From Streptomyces jumonjinensis (GTDB lineage: Bacteria; Actinomycetota; Actinomycetes; Streptomycetales; Streptomycetaceae), in NCBI RefSeq assembly GCF_009600885.1, contig NZ_VCLA01000170.1, positions 21,804 to 85,803 of the forward strand: DNA of 64,000 nucleotides. Reading direction: 5' to 3'. Positions 42,046-50,977 of the stretch are shown one piece after another. Position numbers and translations under genes: made by a program. The notes beneath the pieces are model-generated. The model made no database searches. It saw only the letters and a program-made list of their open reading frames with translations, and was not told the origin of the DNA. Every line of letters begins with the position of its first letter. The stretch's first letter is position 1.

Positions 42046-43282
42046 GCACCTGGCCGTGACGGCGGCCTCCGGACTTCGCGCCCAGGCGGCAGCCCTCGAC
42101 GCCGCCGATGAACTCGCCCCGCTGCGGAAGCTGTTCGTCCTCGGCGAGGGCGTCTATCTCGACGGCAACTCGCTCGGCGCGCTGCCCGCCCATGTCCCCG
42201 GCCGGATCGCCGACGTCGTCTCCCGGCAGTGGGGCGAGCTGCGGATCCGCTCCTGGGACGAGAGCGGCTGGTGGAGCGCGCCCGAGCGGATCGGCGACCG
42301 GATCGCCCCCCTGGTCGGGGCCGGTCCGGGGCAGCTCGTCGTCTCCGACTCGACCAGCGTCAATGTGTTCAAGGCGGTGGTCGCCGCGGTCCGGCTGGCG
42401 GGCCCGGACCGTACCGACATCGTCGTGGACGCGACGACCTTCCCCACGGACGGCTATATCGCCGAGTCCGCCGCCCGGCTGACGGGGCGGCGGATCATCC
42501 CCGTCGACCCGGCCGCCGCGCCCTCCGTGCTCGGCCCCGCCACCGCCGCGGTCCTGCTCAACCACGTCGACTTCCGCACCGGCCGGCTGCACGATCTGCC
42601 CGCGCTCACCGCGGCGGCCCACGCCGCCGGGGCGATCGCGGTCTGGGACCTCTGCCACAGCGCGGGAGCCCTCCCCGTCGGCCTGGACGAGCACGGCGTC
42701 GATCTCGCGGTCGGCTGCACCTACAAATATCTCAACGGCGGGCCCGGCGCCCCCGCCTTCCTCTATGTCGCGAACCGCCATCAGCGGGCCTTCGACTCCC
42801 CGCTGCCGGGCTGGAATTCGCATACGGACCCCTTCGCCATGGACCCGCGCTATACGGCGGCCGAGGGCGCGGTACGGGGCCGGGTGGGGACGCCGGACAT
42901 TCTCTCGACGCTGGCGCTGGAGGCCGCGCTCGACGTCTGGGACGGCGTCAGCGTCGATTCCGTACGGGCGAAGAGCCTGGCGCTCACCGACTTCTTCCTG
43001 GAGTGCGCCGACGCCTATGTGGAAGGCGGGCTGGGCGGCCCTGACTCCCGGGTCCGTTCGCTGACCCCGGCCGATCACCGCTCCCGGGGCAGTCAGATCG
43101 CGCTGCGGTGCGCCGAGGCCCCCGCCGTGATGGCGGAGCTCATCGCGCGCGGTGTGGTGGGCGATCTGCGCAGGCCCGATGTGCTCCGTTTCGGATTCAC
43201 CCCGCTGTACACGGGATTCGCGGACGCCGAGCGCGCGGCGGCGGTCCTCGCCGACGTGCTCGCGCGGCTGCCTGCGGCTTGA
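42038..43282 (+). CDS. kynU: Kynureninase
   Basis: A 414-residue PLP enzyme that cleaves kynurenine to anthranilate and alanine. Motifs: VYLDGNSLGALPAHV, LVVSDSTSVNVFKAVVAAV, AIAVWDLCHSAGALPVGLDE (PLP aspartate) and VDLAVGCTYKYLNGGPGAPA with the Schiff-base lysine. The C-terminal domain ends with RPDVLRFGFTPLYTGFADAE. Overlap with kynA indicates translational coupling. Anthranilate made here may feed tryptophan recycling or a secondary product such as actinomycin-type chromophores, which cannot be told from this window. Confidence 0.93.
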   Translation: MSEHLAVTAASGLRAQAAALDAADELAPLRKLFVLGEGVYLDGNSLGALPAHVPGRIADVVSRQWGELRIRSWDESGWWSAPERIGDRIAPLVGAGPGQLVVSDSTSVNVFKAVVAAVRLAGPDRTDIVVDATTFPTDGYIAESAARLTGRRIIPVDPAAAPSVLGPATAAVLLNHVDFRTGRLHDLPALTAAAHAAGAIAVWDLCHSAGALPVGLDEHGVDLAVGCTYKYLNGGPGAPAFLYVANRHQRAFDSPLPGWNSHTDPFAMDPRYTAAEGAVRGRVGTPDILSTLALEAALDVWDGVSVDSVRAKSLALTDFFLECADAYVEGGLGGPDSRVRSLTPADHRSRGSQIALRCAEAPAVMAELIARGVVGDLRRPDVLRFGFTPLYTGFADAERAAAVLADVLARLPAA

Positions 43283-43401
43283 GGCGACGCTTCACCTGAC
43301 CGGCGGGGGTACTGATACCGTCCCCGCTGGTCAGGTAATTCCGCGGTCGTCCTCTCCGGTCCGCGGCCAATTCCGCGACGTCCTGGGAAGGTTGGAACAG
43401 C

Positions 43402-44265
43402 ATGCCGGACCCTGTCGCCCGTGATACCGCCGAGATGGAATCGGCATTCTCGCATCCGGCCGTGGCTCCGGACGCGTCGCGCGCTTACGGCGACCACCCC
43501 GATCAGGTCGTCGACTTCTACGCCCCGCGCGACGGCCGGGAGAGCGCTCCGCTCGTCGTCGTGCTGCACGGCGGGGCCTGGCGGGCGCCCTACGACCGCC
43601 GCCATGTGACCCCGTTCGCCGACTTCCTCGCCCGGCGCGGACTCGCGGTCGCCAATGTCGAGTACCGCCGTGGCCGCGCCCTGCCGCAGCAGGGCGGCGC
43701 CGGCCCGGTCGCCGGTCGCTGGCCGGAGACCTTCGACGATGTGGCCGCCGCGCTGGACGCGCTGCCCGCGCTGGCCGCCGATGCGCTGCCCCGGGCCGAT
43801 GTCCGGCGCACGGTGCTCACCGGGCACTCCGCGGGCGGGCAGCTGGCGCTGTGGGCCGCCGCCCGGCATGTGCTCCCCCCGGGGTCGCCGTGGCGGCTGC
43901 CCTCGCCGCCCCCGCTGCGCGGGGTGGTCGCCCTCGCGCCGATCGCCGACTTCGCCCGCGCGGCCGAGCTGGCGGTGTGCGGCGGCGCGGTCCATCAGCT
44001 GCTGGGCGAGGACTTCAAGGAGCGGTACGCGCACACCGACCCGGCGGCCCTGCTCCCCACCGGGATCGCCACCGCGGTGGTGCAGGGCCGGGAGGACATC
44101 GTCGTACCGCACACCGTCGCCGAGTCGTTCGTGGCGGCGGCGGCGCGAGCGGGGGAGACGGTCGGGCTCACCCTCCTGGAGGACGCCGGACACTTCCCGC
44201 TGATCGACCCGGCCGCGGACGCCTGCGCGGTGGTCGCCGAGGAGATCGCCCAGCTGGCCTGGTGA
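43402..44265 (+). CDS. Alpha/beta hydrolase, probable N-formylkynurenine formamidase
   Basis: A 287-residue hydrolase with the oxyanion-loop motif VVVLHGGAWRAPYDRRHVTP (HGGxW as in kynurenine formamidases), the nucleophile elbow TGHSAGGQLALWAA and a C-terminal GREDIVVPH aspartate and EDAGHFPLIDP histidine. The position behind kynA and kynU makes hydrolysis of N-formylkynurenine the likely role, completing tryptophan to anthranilate. A distance of 119 bases to kynU suggests possible separate expression. Three tandem copies of its last 37 bases follow the stop. Confidence 0.78.
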   Translation: MPDPVARDTAEMESAFSHPAVAPDASRAYGDHPDQVVDFYAPRDGRESAPLVVVLHGGAWRAPYDRRHVTPFADFLARRGLAVANVEYRRGRALPQQGGAGPVAGRWPETFDDVAAALDALPALAADALPRADVRRTVLTGHSAGGQLALWAAARHVLPPGSPWRLPSPPPLRGVVALAPIADFARAAELAVCGGAVHQLLGEDFKERYAHTDPAALLPTGIATAVVQGREDIVVPHTVAESFVAAAARAGETVGLTLLEDAGHFPLIDPAADACAVVAEEIAQLAW

Positions 44266-44350
44266 CCCCGTCGCCGAGGAGATCGCCCGGCTGGCCTGGT
44301 GACCCCGTCGCCGAGGAGATCGCCCGGCCTCAGCCGGCCTGGTGATCCCC
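44233..44350. repeat. Triplicated 37-base end of the hydrolase gene
   Basis: Copies begin at 44233, 44270 and 44307 with GTCGCCGAGGAGATCGCCC. The first contains the true stop codon, the second is nearly identical including TGGCCTGGTGACCCC, and the third is partly rearranged. Confidence 0.85.
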
Positions 44351-44408
44351 GGGGCGCACCGCCTGTTTGAGGACAGAAGCTGACCGCAACGCTTTCTACG
44401 GTGTTCCC

Positions 44409-45254
44409 ATGACGAACACGAACCAGCCTGTCCTGGTGGCGGGAGCGACCGGAACCGTCGGCGGCGGAATCGTCCGCGAGCTGCTCAGCCGCGGCCACTC
44501 CGTACGCGCCCTCACCAGGAATCCGGCAGTCGCGGACCTCCCCCGGGGAGCCGAGGCGGTACGGGGCGACCTCACCGACCCCGACTCGCTGACCGCGGCC
44601 CTGGACGGCGTCGACGGGCTGCATCTGATCACCTTCTCGGGCCCCGAGTACACCCCGCTGGAGACCGGCCCCCGGCTGATGGAGCTGGCGCGGGAAGCCG
44701 GGGTGCGCCGGGTCACCGTCCTCAACGGCGGCGGGCCGAGCCCCCTGGAGGACGCGGTGCGGGCGGGCGGCCTGGACTGGACCGTGATCGTGCCGGTGGA
44801 GTTCATGGCCAACGCCCTGGAGTGGGCCGAGGCCGTCCGGACCGGGGACGAGGTGCGCGAGCCCTTCGCGGACCGGGTCAGCGCCATGGTCCACGAGCGC
44901 GACATCGCGGCCGTCGCGGCCGTCGCCCTCACCGAGGACGGCCACGCCGGACAGGAGTACGTGGTCACCGGCCCCGAGGCGCTCACCCTCCACGACAAGA
45001 CCCGCGCCCTGGCCGAGGCGCGCGGCCGGGACATCCGGCTGGTGGAGCTGACCGAGGAAGAGGCCGTCGCCCGGTGGCGGGAGGCCGGGCACCCCGCCGA
45101 GATCATCGAGTTTCTGCTGATGGCCTACGGGAACACCCCGCTCATCGGCCGCACCGTCGCCGACACCGTCCAGAAGGTCACCGGCCGCCCGGCGCGCACC
45201 TTCGCCCAGTGGGCGCGGGAGCACGCCGACGCCTTCCGGGCCGCCGCCGGGTGA
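44409..45254 (+). CDS. NmrA-like NAD(P)-binding protein
   Basis: A 281-residue Rossmann protein from ATG 44409 with the dinucleotide motif VLVAGATGTVGGGIVRELLS. It continues RGDLTDPDSLTAALDGVDGL and VTVLNGGGPSP. The active-site YxxxK of short-chain dehydrogenases is absent, as in NmrA/atypical SDR proteins. It may be a redox-sensing protein or a reductase of quinone type. C-terminal EFLLMAYGNTPLIG is usual for streptomycete members. Confidence 0.8.
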   Translation: MTNTNQPVLVAGATGTVGGGIVRELLSRGHSVRALTRNPAVADLPRGAEAVRGDLTDPDSLTAALDGVDGLHLITFSGPEYTPLETGPRLMELAREAGVRRVTVLNGGGPSPLEDAVRAGGLDWTVIVPVEFMANALEWAEAVRTGDEVREPFADRVSAMVHERDIAAVAAVALTEDGHAGQEYVVTGPEALTLHDKTRALAEARGRDIRLVELTEEEAVARWREAGHPAEIIEFLLMAYGNTPLIGRTVADTVQKVTGRPARTFAQWAREHADAFRAAAG

Positions 45255-45270
45255 GGCACGCGTACGCCTG

Positions 45271-45306
45271 TGTCCGTCACACGTACGCGTACGTGTGACG
45301 GACACG
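45271..45306. terminator. 36-base perfect palindrome
   Basis: The two 18-base halves (GTGTCCGTCACACGTACG and its reverse complement) meet without a spacer, 16 bases after the NmrA-like gene stop. It may act as a terminator or a protein-binding palindrome. Confidence 0.65.
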
Positions 45307-45383
45307 TAGTCCTCAGGACGGACGCGGCGGAATCCGCAGCGATGCGGACGACCGCGTCCGCCCGCCCGCATACCGTTCTCTAG

Positions 45384-46685
45384 GTGACCGAGAAGACCCG
45401 CAGTCCCGAATACCGCCTGACGGCAGATTCCCTGGCCGGTCTCCGCCAGGACCTCTTCCACCACGCCTTCGCCTACCGCCCGCTGCCCCCGACGCCCACC
45501 GACGGGCCCCTGACCCGCCGCCTCCCGGAGGGGATACGTCCGTACGCGGCCTGGACACGGCACGCCCTGGTCGGGTTCGGCGCGCTGATCACGGTGTCCG
45601 TCGGCATCTCCACCTCCTCCTACTCGGCGAGCTCGGTTTTCGCTCTGCTCAGCATGGTGCCCGCCGTGGCGGTGCTGATGACGCTGATCCGGCCGGTCGG
45701 CGCGTTCTGGATCTCGCTGCTCTCCGCCCCCGTGGTCGCCGCCGCCAGTCCGTACTGGGACATCTGGCCCTGGGCGGCGGCCGGCCTCTTCTCCCATCTG
45801 GTGGTGATGGGGGTGGTGGCCCTGCGCACCCGCCCGCGCACCGCGGGCTGGATGTGGGTGCTGACCGCGTGCTACTCCCTGATCATCGAGGGCTTCCTCT
45901 CCGGCGGGTCGAGCACCAACTCCCACTTCATGCTCGTCCTCGCGGCCCTGGTGCTGCTGGTGACGACCCTGGTGCACGTACGCCGGGAGGCCAAGCAGGA
46001 GGTCGCCGCCCAGCAGTCCGTCACCGCCGTCGAACGCGACCGCCGCACCCTGCTGGAGGAGCGCACCACCATCGCCCGCGAGCTGCACGACGTGGTCGCC
46101 CACCACATGTCCGTCGTCGCCATCCAGGCCGAGGCCGCGCCCTACCGGGTGGAGAACCCGCCGCCCGAGCTGGAGAAGGCATTCGCCACGATCCGGGAGA
46201 ACGCCGTCGCCGCCCTCACCGAGCTGCGCCGCATCCTCGGCGTCGTCCGCGCGGAGGACTACGAGGCCCCGGACGCGCCGCAGCCCGTCCTCGCCGACCT
46301 CGACCGGCTGCTCGCCAATGTGCGCGAGGCGGGCCTGGAGGCGGAGAAGTCCGTCACCGGGGCGGTGCGCCCGCTGCCGCAGGGGGTGGAGCTGTCGGCG
46401 TACCGGATCATTCAGGAGGCGCTGAGCAACGCGCTGCGCCATGCCCCGGGCTCGTCCGCGAAGGTCGAGATCAGCTATGTTCTCGGCGGGTTCGGGCTGC
46501 GGGTCGTGAACACCGCGCCCCGGGGACTGGTCAAGCCGTCGCCGGGGGCGGGCCATGGGATCACCGGAATGAAGGAGCGGGTGTCGATGCTGGGCGGCGA
46601 GCTCACCAATGAGCCCACCGAGGACGGCGGCTACGAGGTGACCGCGTTCATCCCGGCCGCCATGACGGCCGAGGAGCCGGCATGA
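45384..46685 (+). CDS. NarL-type sensor histidine kinase
   Basis: A 433-residue membrane kinase from GTG 45384. A ~60-residue cytoplasmic leader is followed by about five to six membrane helices (residues ~60-200). The dimerisation/phosphoacceptor domain is of HisKA_3 type with TIARELHDVVAHHMSVVAIQ (His-Asp-Val). The ATPase domain has AYRIIQEALSNALRHAPGSS (N box) and GAGHGITGMKERVSMLGGEL. No extracellular sensor domain is present, so the helices may sense a membrane-located signal. Overlap with the following regulator gene by 4 bases. Confidence 0.9.
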   Translation: MTEKTRSPEYRLTADSLAGLRQDLFHHAFAYRPLPPTPTDGPLTRRLPEGIRPYAAWTRHALVGFGALITVSVGISTSSYSASSVFALLSMVPAVAVLMTLIRPVGAFWISLLSAPVVAAASPYWDIWPWAAAGLFSHLVVMGVVALRTRPRTAGWMWVLTACYSLIIEGFLSGGSSTNSHFMLVLAALVLLVTTLVHVRREAKQEVAAQQSVTAVERDRRTLLEERTTIARELHDVVAHHMSVVAIQAEAAPYRVENPPPELEKAFATIRENAVAALTELRRILGVVRAEDYEAPDAPQPVLADLDRLLANVREAGLEAEKSVTGAVRPLPQGVELSAYRIIQEALSNALRHAPGSSAKVEISYVLGGFGLRVVNTAPRGLVKPSPGAGHGITGMKERVSMLGGELTNEPTEDGGYEVTAFIPAAMTAEEPA

Positions 46686-47341
46686 CCATTCGCGTACTGA
46701 TCGTGGACGACCAGATGATGGTCCGCGAGGGCTTCTCCGTGCTGCTGAACGCGATGCCGGACATCGAGGTCGTCGGCGAGGCCGTCAACGGCCGCGAGGC
46801 CGTGGCCCGGGTGGCGGAGCTCGCCCCGGACGTGGTGCTGATGGACATCCGGATGCCGGAGCTCAACGGCATCGAGGCCACCCGTGAGATCGTCGCGGGG
46901 AGCTCGGACGCCAGGGTGCTGGTGCTGACCACCTTCGATCTCGACGAGTACGTCTACCAGGCGCTGCGCGCGGGGGCGTCGGGCTTTCTGCTCAAGGACG
47001 CGTCGGCGCGACAGCTCGCGGAAGGGGTACGGGTGGTCGCGTCGGGCGAGGCGCTGCTCGCGCCGACCGTGACCCGGCGGCTGATCACCGAGTTCTCCAA
47101 GCTCGCCCAGACCCCGAGGGCGGGCGCCGTCTCCCAGATCGGGGAGCTCACCGAGCGGGAGACCGAGGTGCTGGTGCTGATCGCCCAGGGCCTGTCCAAC
47201 GCGGAGATCGCCGCGCATCTGGTGGTCGCCGAGTCCACCATCAAGACCCATGTGAGCCGGGTCCTGGTGAAGCTGGGGCTGCGGGACCGCACCCAGGCGG
47301 CGGTGTTCGCGTACGAGGCGAGACTGGTCACCCCCGGGTAG
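46682..47341 (+). CDS. NarL/FixJ-type response regulator
   Basis: A 219-residue regulator with a receiver domain (VLIVDDQMMVREGFSVLLNA, phosphoacceptor VVLMDIRMPELNGIEATREI and switch lysine LLKDASARQLAEGV). A LuxR helix-turn-helix follows (LTERETEVLVLIAQGLSNAE, then HLVVAESTIKTHVSRVLVKL). ATGA overlap with the kinase gene shows that the two form one two-component system. The P450 gene follows after 118 bases and is a possible target, though that is only a guess from position. Confidence 0.93.
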   Translation: MTIRVLIVDDQMMVREGFSVLLNAMPDIEVVGEAVNGREAVARVAELAPDVVLMDIRMPELNGIEATREIVAGSSDARVLVLTTFDLDEYVYQALRAGASGFLLKDASARQLAEGVRVVASGEALLAPTVTRRLITEFSKLAQTPRAGAVSQIGELTERETEVLVLIAQGLSNAEIAAHLVVAESTIKTHVSRVLVKLGLRDRTQAAVFAYEARLVTPG

Positions 47342-47459
47342 TACGGGGCCGGGTGGTCGCCCCGGGGCGTACGGGGCGGGCGTACTCGCTGGTCACAAGC
47401 GGGTTGAGCTTTATCCACAGCACTGGTCTCCGGCTGTGGGACGGGGTTAGCGTCCGGAT

Positions 47460-48719
47460 ATGAACGCACTTTTCGAGCCGTGGTCGCCCGTGTTCACCGC
47501 CGATCCGTACCCCGCGTACGAGCGGCTGCGGGCGGGCGGCCGGGTGCACTGGTTCGAGCCCACCGGGCAGTGGCTCGTCCCGCACTACGCGGATGTGTCG
47601 GCGCTGCTGCGGGACCGGCGGCTGGGGCGCACGTATCTGCACCGGTTCACCCACGAGGAGTTCGGCCGGACGCCCCCGCCGCCGGAGCACGAGCCGTTCC
47701 ACACGCTCAACGACAACGGGATCCTCGATCTGGAGGCCCCGGACCACCCCCGCATCCGGCGGCTGGTGACCAAGGCGTTCACCCCGCGTACGGTGGCGGC
47801 GCTGGAGCCGACGGTGCGGCGGCTGGCCGCCGAGCTGGTGGCGAAGGTGAAGCGGGCGGGCGGCGGCGATCTGCTCGCCGACGTCGCCGAGCCGCTGCCG
47901 GTGGCGGTGATCGCGGAGATGCTGGGCATCCCGCACCAGGACCGGGGGCTGCTGCGGCCCTGGTCGGCGGATATCTGCGGGATGTTCGAGCTGAACCCGT
48001 CCGACGAGACCGCCCGCCGGGCGGTCACGGCGTCGCAGGAGTTCTCCGCGTATCTGCGCGGGCTGATCGCCGAGCGGCGCGCGAAGCCCGGCGAGGATCT
48101 GATCTCGGCCCTGATCGCGGCGCACGAAGACAACGAAGAGGTGGGGCCCGGAGGGTCTCGTCAGAAGGGTGGTGGCGGGAGAGGGGCTGGCAGGCTGAGC
48201 GAGCAGGAGATGATCTCGACCTGTGTGCTGCTGCTGAACGCGGGCCACGAGGCGACCGTCAACACCACCGCGAACGGCTGGTGGACCCTCTTCCGCCACC
48301 CCGATCAGCTGGCGGCCCTGCGCGCGGACCACTCCCTGCTGCCCACGGCGGTGGAGGAGCTGATGCGCTACGACACCCCGCTCCAGATGTTCGAGCGCTG
48401 GGTGCTGGACGACATCGAGATCGGTGGCACGGTCATCCCGCGCGGCTCCGAGCTGGCCCTCCTCTTCGGCTCGGCCAACCGCGACCCGGCTCGCTTCGAC
48501 CGCCCGGACACCCTCGACCTCTCCCGCGCGGAGAACCCGCACATCACCTTCGGCGCGGGAATCCACTTCTGCCTGGGCGCTCCGCTGGCCCGGCTCGAAC
48601 TGGCGGCCTCCTTCGGGGAGCTGCTGCGGGAGGCCCCGACGATGCGGCTGGCGGGGGAGCCGGAGTGGAAGCCGGGCTATGTGATCCGAGGGGTGCGCGA
48701 GCTGCCCGTCGAGCTGTAG
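47460..48719 (+). CDS. Cytochrome P450
   Basis: A 419-residue P450 of bacterial class I type. Motifs: PEHEPFHTLNDNGILDLEAP with DHPRIRRLV in the C helix, the I-helix CVLLLNAGHEATVNTTANGW (A-G-H-E-A-T), EELMRYDTPLQMFERWVLDD (E-x-x-R) and the heme loop FGAGIHFCLGAPLARLEL with the ligand cysteine. Between helices G-H a glycine/basic insert (GPGGSRQKGGGGRGAGR) is present. The substrate is unknown; no ferredoxin gene is adjacent. Confidence 0.9.
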   Translation: MNALFEPWSPVFTADPYPAYERLRAGGRVHWFEPTGQWLVPHYADVSALLRDRRLGRTYLHRFTHEEFGRTPPPPEHEPFHTLNDNGILDLEAPDHPRIRRLVTKAFTPRTVAALEPTVRRLAAELVAKVKRAGGGDLLADVAEPLPVAVIAEMLGIPHQDRGLLRPWSADICGMFELNPSDETARRAVTASQEFSAYLRGLIAERRAKPGEDLISALIAAHEDNEEVGPGGSRQKGGGGRGAGRLSEQEMISTCVLLLNAGHEATVNTTANGWWTLFRHPDQLAALRADHSLLPTAVEELMRYDTPLQMFERWVLDDIEIGGTVIPRGSELALLFGSANRDPARFDRPDTLDLSRAENPHITFGAGIHFCLGAPLARLELAASFGELLREAPTMRLAGEPEWKPGYVIRGVRELPVEL

Positions 48720-48795
48720 GCGCGGCCTGCTTGTCGCTTGATCGGATGACCTGGCCCCGGAACGCCCCCGCTCGCCGGGCGGCGGGAGTAGTCGT

Positions 48796-49026
48796 ATGGC
48801 CATGGGAATCGGCGACCGACATCAGAAGAAGGACATCGAGGCGGCGCTCCGGAGGGCGGAGGCGTGCGGTCTTAAGGTGACCCACGACAAGAGCCGGCAT
48901 ACATGGGGCTATGTCATCTGCTGCCCGTGCAGCGACAAGTTCACGGTGCACTGCACCCCTCAGAGCGCAGGAAACGAGGCGAAGAAGATCAATGGCTTCA
49001 TCAACAAGCACCGCGGCTGTGCGTGA
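48796..49026 (+). CDS. Small protein of a possible HicA-like pair
   Basis: A 76-residue protein: KKDIEAALRRAEACGLKVTH, then DKSRHTWGYVICCPCSDKFT and VHCTPQSAGNEAKKINGF. The helix-strand-strand-helix order with a central histidine resembles the small dsRBD-like fold of HicA toxins, but the HicA motif G-S-H is not clear and four cysteines are unusual. Its last 35 bases overlap the following gene in another frame. A toxin role is a hypothesis only; it may be a plain conserved small protein. Confidence 0.5.
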   Translation: MAMGIGDRHQKKDIEAALRRAEACGLKVTHDKSRHTWGYVICCPCSDKFTVHCTPQSAGNEAKKINGFINKHRGCA

Positions 49027-49309
49027 GTGGTACTTCAATCTGTGCTTGCAGGACGCGCTCACTTTGGAGCAGTCCGACACACTGGCTGGGCTCGACCGCT
49101 TCAACGACGGACGCATCTGCCTGGCTGAAGCGCCCGGCTACTCCCGGTTCATTTGTTCTTTCAAGGCTGAGACCCTGACGGGTGCCATCGCGGAAGCTCT
49201 CTCCTTCTTCGAGGAGTTCCCGGGTGTCCTGGTGCGCAGTGTCGAGCTGGATCCGCAGGCACTGGCGGAGAACGGCATGGCGACGGCGTCCGTGGTGCCC
49301 GCGCCCTGA
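48992..49309 (+). CDS. Partner protein overlapping the preceding small gene
   Basis: A 105-residue protein from ATG 48992: VREWYFNLCLQDALTLEQSD, then LAGLDRFNDGRICLAEAPGY and TLTGAIAEALSFFEEFPGVL. The last helix and the strand before it look like the HicB-type partial RNase H-like fold, and the 35-base overlap means close coupling to the upstream gene. No C-terminal DNA-binding domain is seen. Functional assignment as antitoxin is weak. Confidence 0.5.
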   Translation: MASSTSTAAVREWYFNLCLQDALTLEQSDTLAGLDRFNDGRICLAEAPGYSRFICSFKAETLTGAIAEALSFFEEFPGVLVRSVELDPQALAENGMATASVVPAP

Positions 49310-49360
49310 CCCTGGCCCGGGGCCGGGTTCCCGGAGCCGGGAACCCGGGCCCCCAGGGGA

Positions 49361-50977
49361 TCAGACCCGCAGGTCCCTGCGGCGCAGGGCCAGGAGGCCC
49401 GCCGTGAGCAGGGCCGCCGTCAGTGCCGACAGGATCAGCACCGGCTCCCACTCCATCGTTCCGCCCGGCAGTTTCGGCAGATGACCGAAGGGCGACAGCT
49501 CCAGCACCGTCTCCGGCAGATTCAGCGCCGGGCCGATCCAGCCGATCGCCAGACAGAGGCCGACCACGGCCCAGGACGCCGTCGCCGCCTTCGGGAGCGC
49601 GCCCCACAGCGCTGTCGTCACCCCGCCCAGCAGCCACACCGCGGGGATCTGGAGCAGGACCGCGCCCATGACGGGGCCGAAGTCCGCGCCATGGCCGAGG
49701 GCGAGCCCGAGGCCCGCGCAGAGGAGGATCGCGGCCGAGCCGCCGAAGGCGATCAGCAGATGGCCCGCCGCCCAGCCGAGGCGGCCGACCGCGCCCGCGA
49801 GGACCGGCTCCGCGCGCTGGGAGGTCTCCTCGCCGTGGAGCCGCAGCACCGACGCCGCCGTGAAGAGCGCCGCGACCATGCCGAAGAGTCCGGTCATCGC
49901 GGCGAGGAAGGCGTCGGTCAGCTCCGACTGCCCGCCCATGCGCTCGAAGATCTCCCGCGTGCCCTCGTTCTCGCCGACCAGGTCCGCCACGCCCCCGGCC
50001 ATCGAGCCCAGGGCGATCCCGGCGGCCAGGAAAGCAGCGGCCCAGCCGAGCACCGCGCCCCGCTGGAGCCGCCAGGCGAGGGCGGCGGCGGTGGCGATCC
50101 GGCCCTCGGCCGGGCCCGGCCTCGCGGGCAGAAAGCTCATGCCGACGTCGCGCCGCCCGGCGAGTGCGTACGCCGCCGCCCCCTGCGCGAGCACGGCGGC
50201 GGTGAGCAGCAGCAGGACCCACCAGCGCTCATGGGCGTAGGGGCGGACGTTCGCCGCCCAGCCGAGCGGGGAGAGCCAGGTCGGCACGGCGGAGCCGTCG
50301 TCCGCCGAGGAGTCTCCGGCGGCCCGCAGCGCGTAGGCCGCGCCCAGTGCGGCGGCTGCCAGCCCCTTCGCCTGCCGGGCGCTCTCGGTGAGCTGGGCCG
50401 TGACGGCCGCCAGACACGCGAAGAGCAGGCCGACCAGACCGATGGCGAGGCCGAGCGCCAGCGCCCCGGTCGCGGAGCCGGTGGGCCCGGCGAGGCCCAG
50501 GGCGATGATCAGGGCGAGCGCCGCGTCGGCGGCGAGCGCGGCGAGCAGGGCCGCCGTCAGCGGGGCGCGGCGGCCGACCATGGCGGAGGAGAGCAGCTCC
50601 TGCCGTCCGGTCTCCTCCTCTTCCCGGGTGTGCCGGACGACGATGACCAGGCTCATCACGGCGGCTCCGATGGCCGCGAATCCGCCGAGCCGCCAGGCGA
50701 CCAGCGCCCCGAGCGAGTCGTCGAAGACGGGGCCGATCATCGCCCGCAGCGATCCGTCGGAGGCCAGCGACCGGACGAGATCGGCGCGTTCGGCGGCGGT
50801 GCCGTAGAGCGCTTGGATCGAGCCGACGCCGCTGATCAGGGTCGCCGACAGCGCCAGCACCCAGACCGGCGTCATGATCCGGTCGCGGCGCAGGGCGAGC
50901 CTCAGCAGCGCGCCCGTTCCGGCGAGGGGCCGGCTCGTGCGCGCGGGGCGTCCGTTCGTACCCGCCGGGGCGGTCAT
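49361..50977 (-). CDS. ABC-2 type exporter permease
   Basis: A 538-residue protein with about 12 hydrophobic helices arranged as two six-helix halves; a first helix near residue 35 (TPVWVLALSATLISGVGSIQ) and a second half beginning near AWRLQRGAVLGWAAAFLAAG. It resembles the TnrB3-type polyketide and tetronasin resistance exporters. Starting codon ATG 50977 overlaps the stop of the ATPase gene upstream (4 bases), so the two are coupled. Probably it exports a hydrophobic antibiotic or lipid under control of the divergent regulator. Confidence 0.82.
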   Translation of the reverse strand: MTAPAGTNGRPARTSRPLAGTGALLRLALRRDRIMTPVWVLALSATLISGVGSIQALYGTAAERADLVRSLASDGSLRAMIGPVFDDSLGALVAWRLGGFAAIGAAVMSLVIVVRHTREEEETGRQELLSSAMVGRRAPLTAALLAALAADAALALIIALGLAGPTGSATGALALGLAIGLVGLLFACLAAVTAQLTESARQAKGLAAAALGAAYALRAAGDSSADDGSAVPTWLSPLGWAANVRPYAHERWWVLLLLTAAVLAQGAAAYALAGRRDVGMSFLPARPGPAEGRIATAAALAWRLQRGAVLGWAAAFLAAGIALGSMAGGVADLVGENEGTREIFERMGGQSELTDAFLAAMTGLFGMVAALFTAASVLRLHGEETSQRAEPVLAGAVGRLGWAAGHLLIAFGGSAAILLCAGLGLALGHGADFGPVMGAVLLQIPAVWLLGGVTTALWGALPKAATASWAVVGLCLAIGWIGPALNLPETVLELSPFGHLPKLPGGTMEWEPVLILSALTAALLTAGLLALRRRDLRV

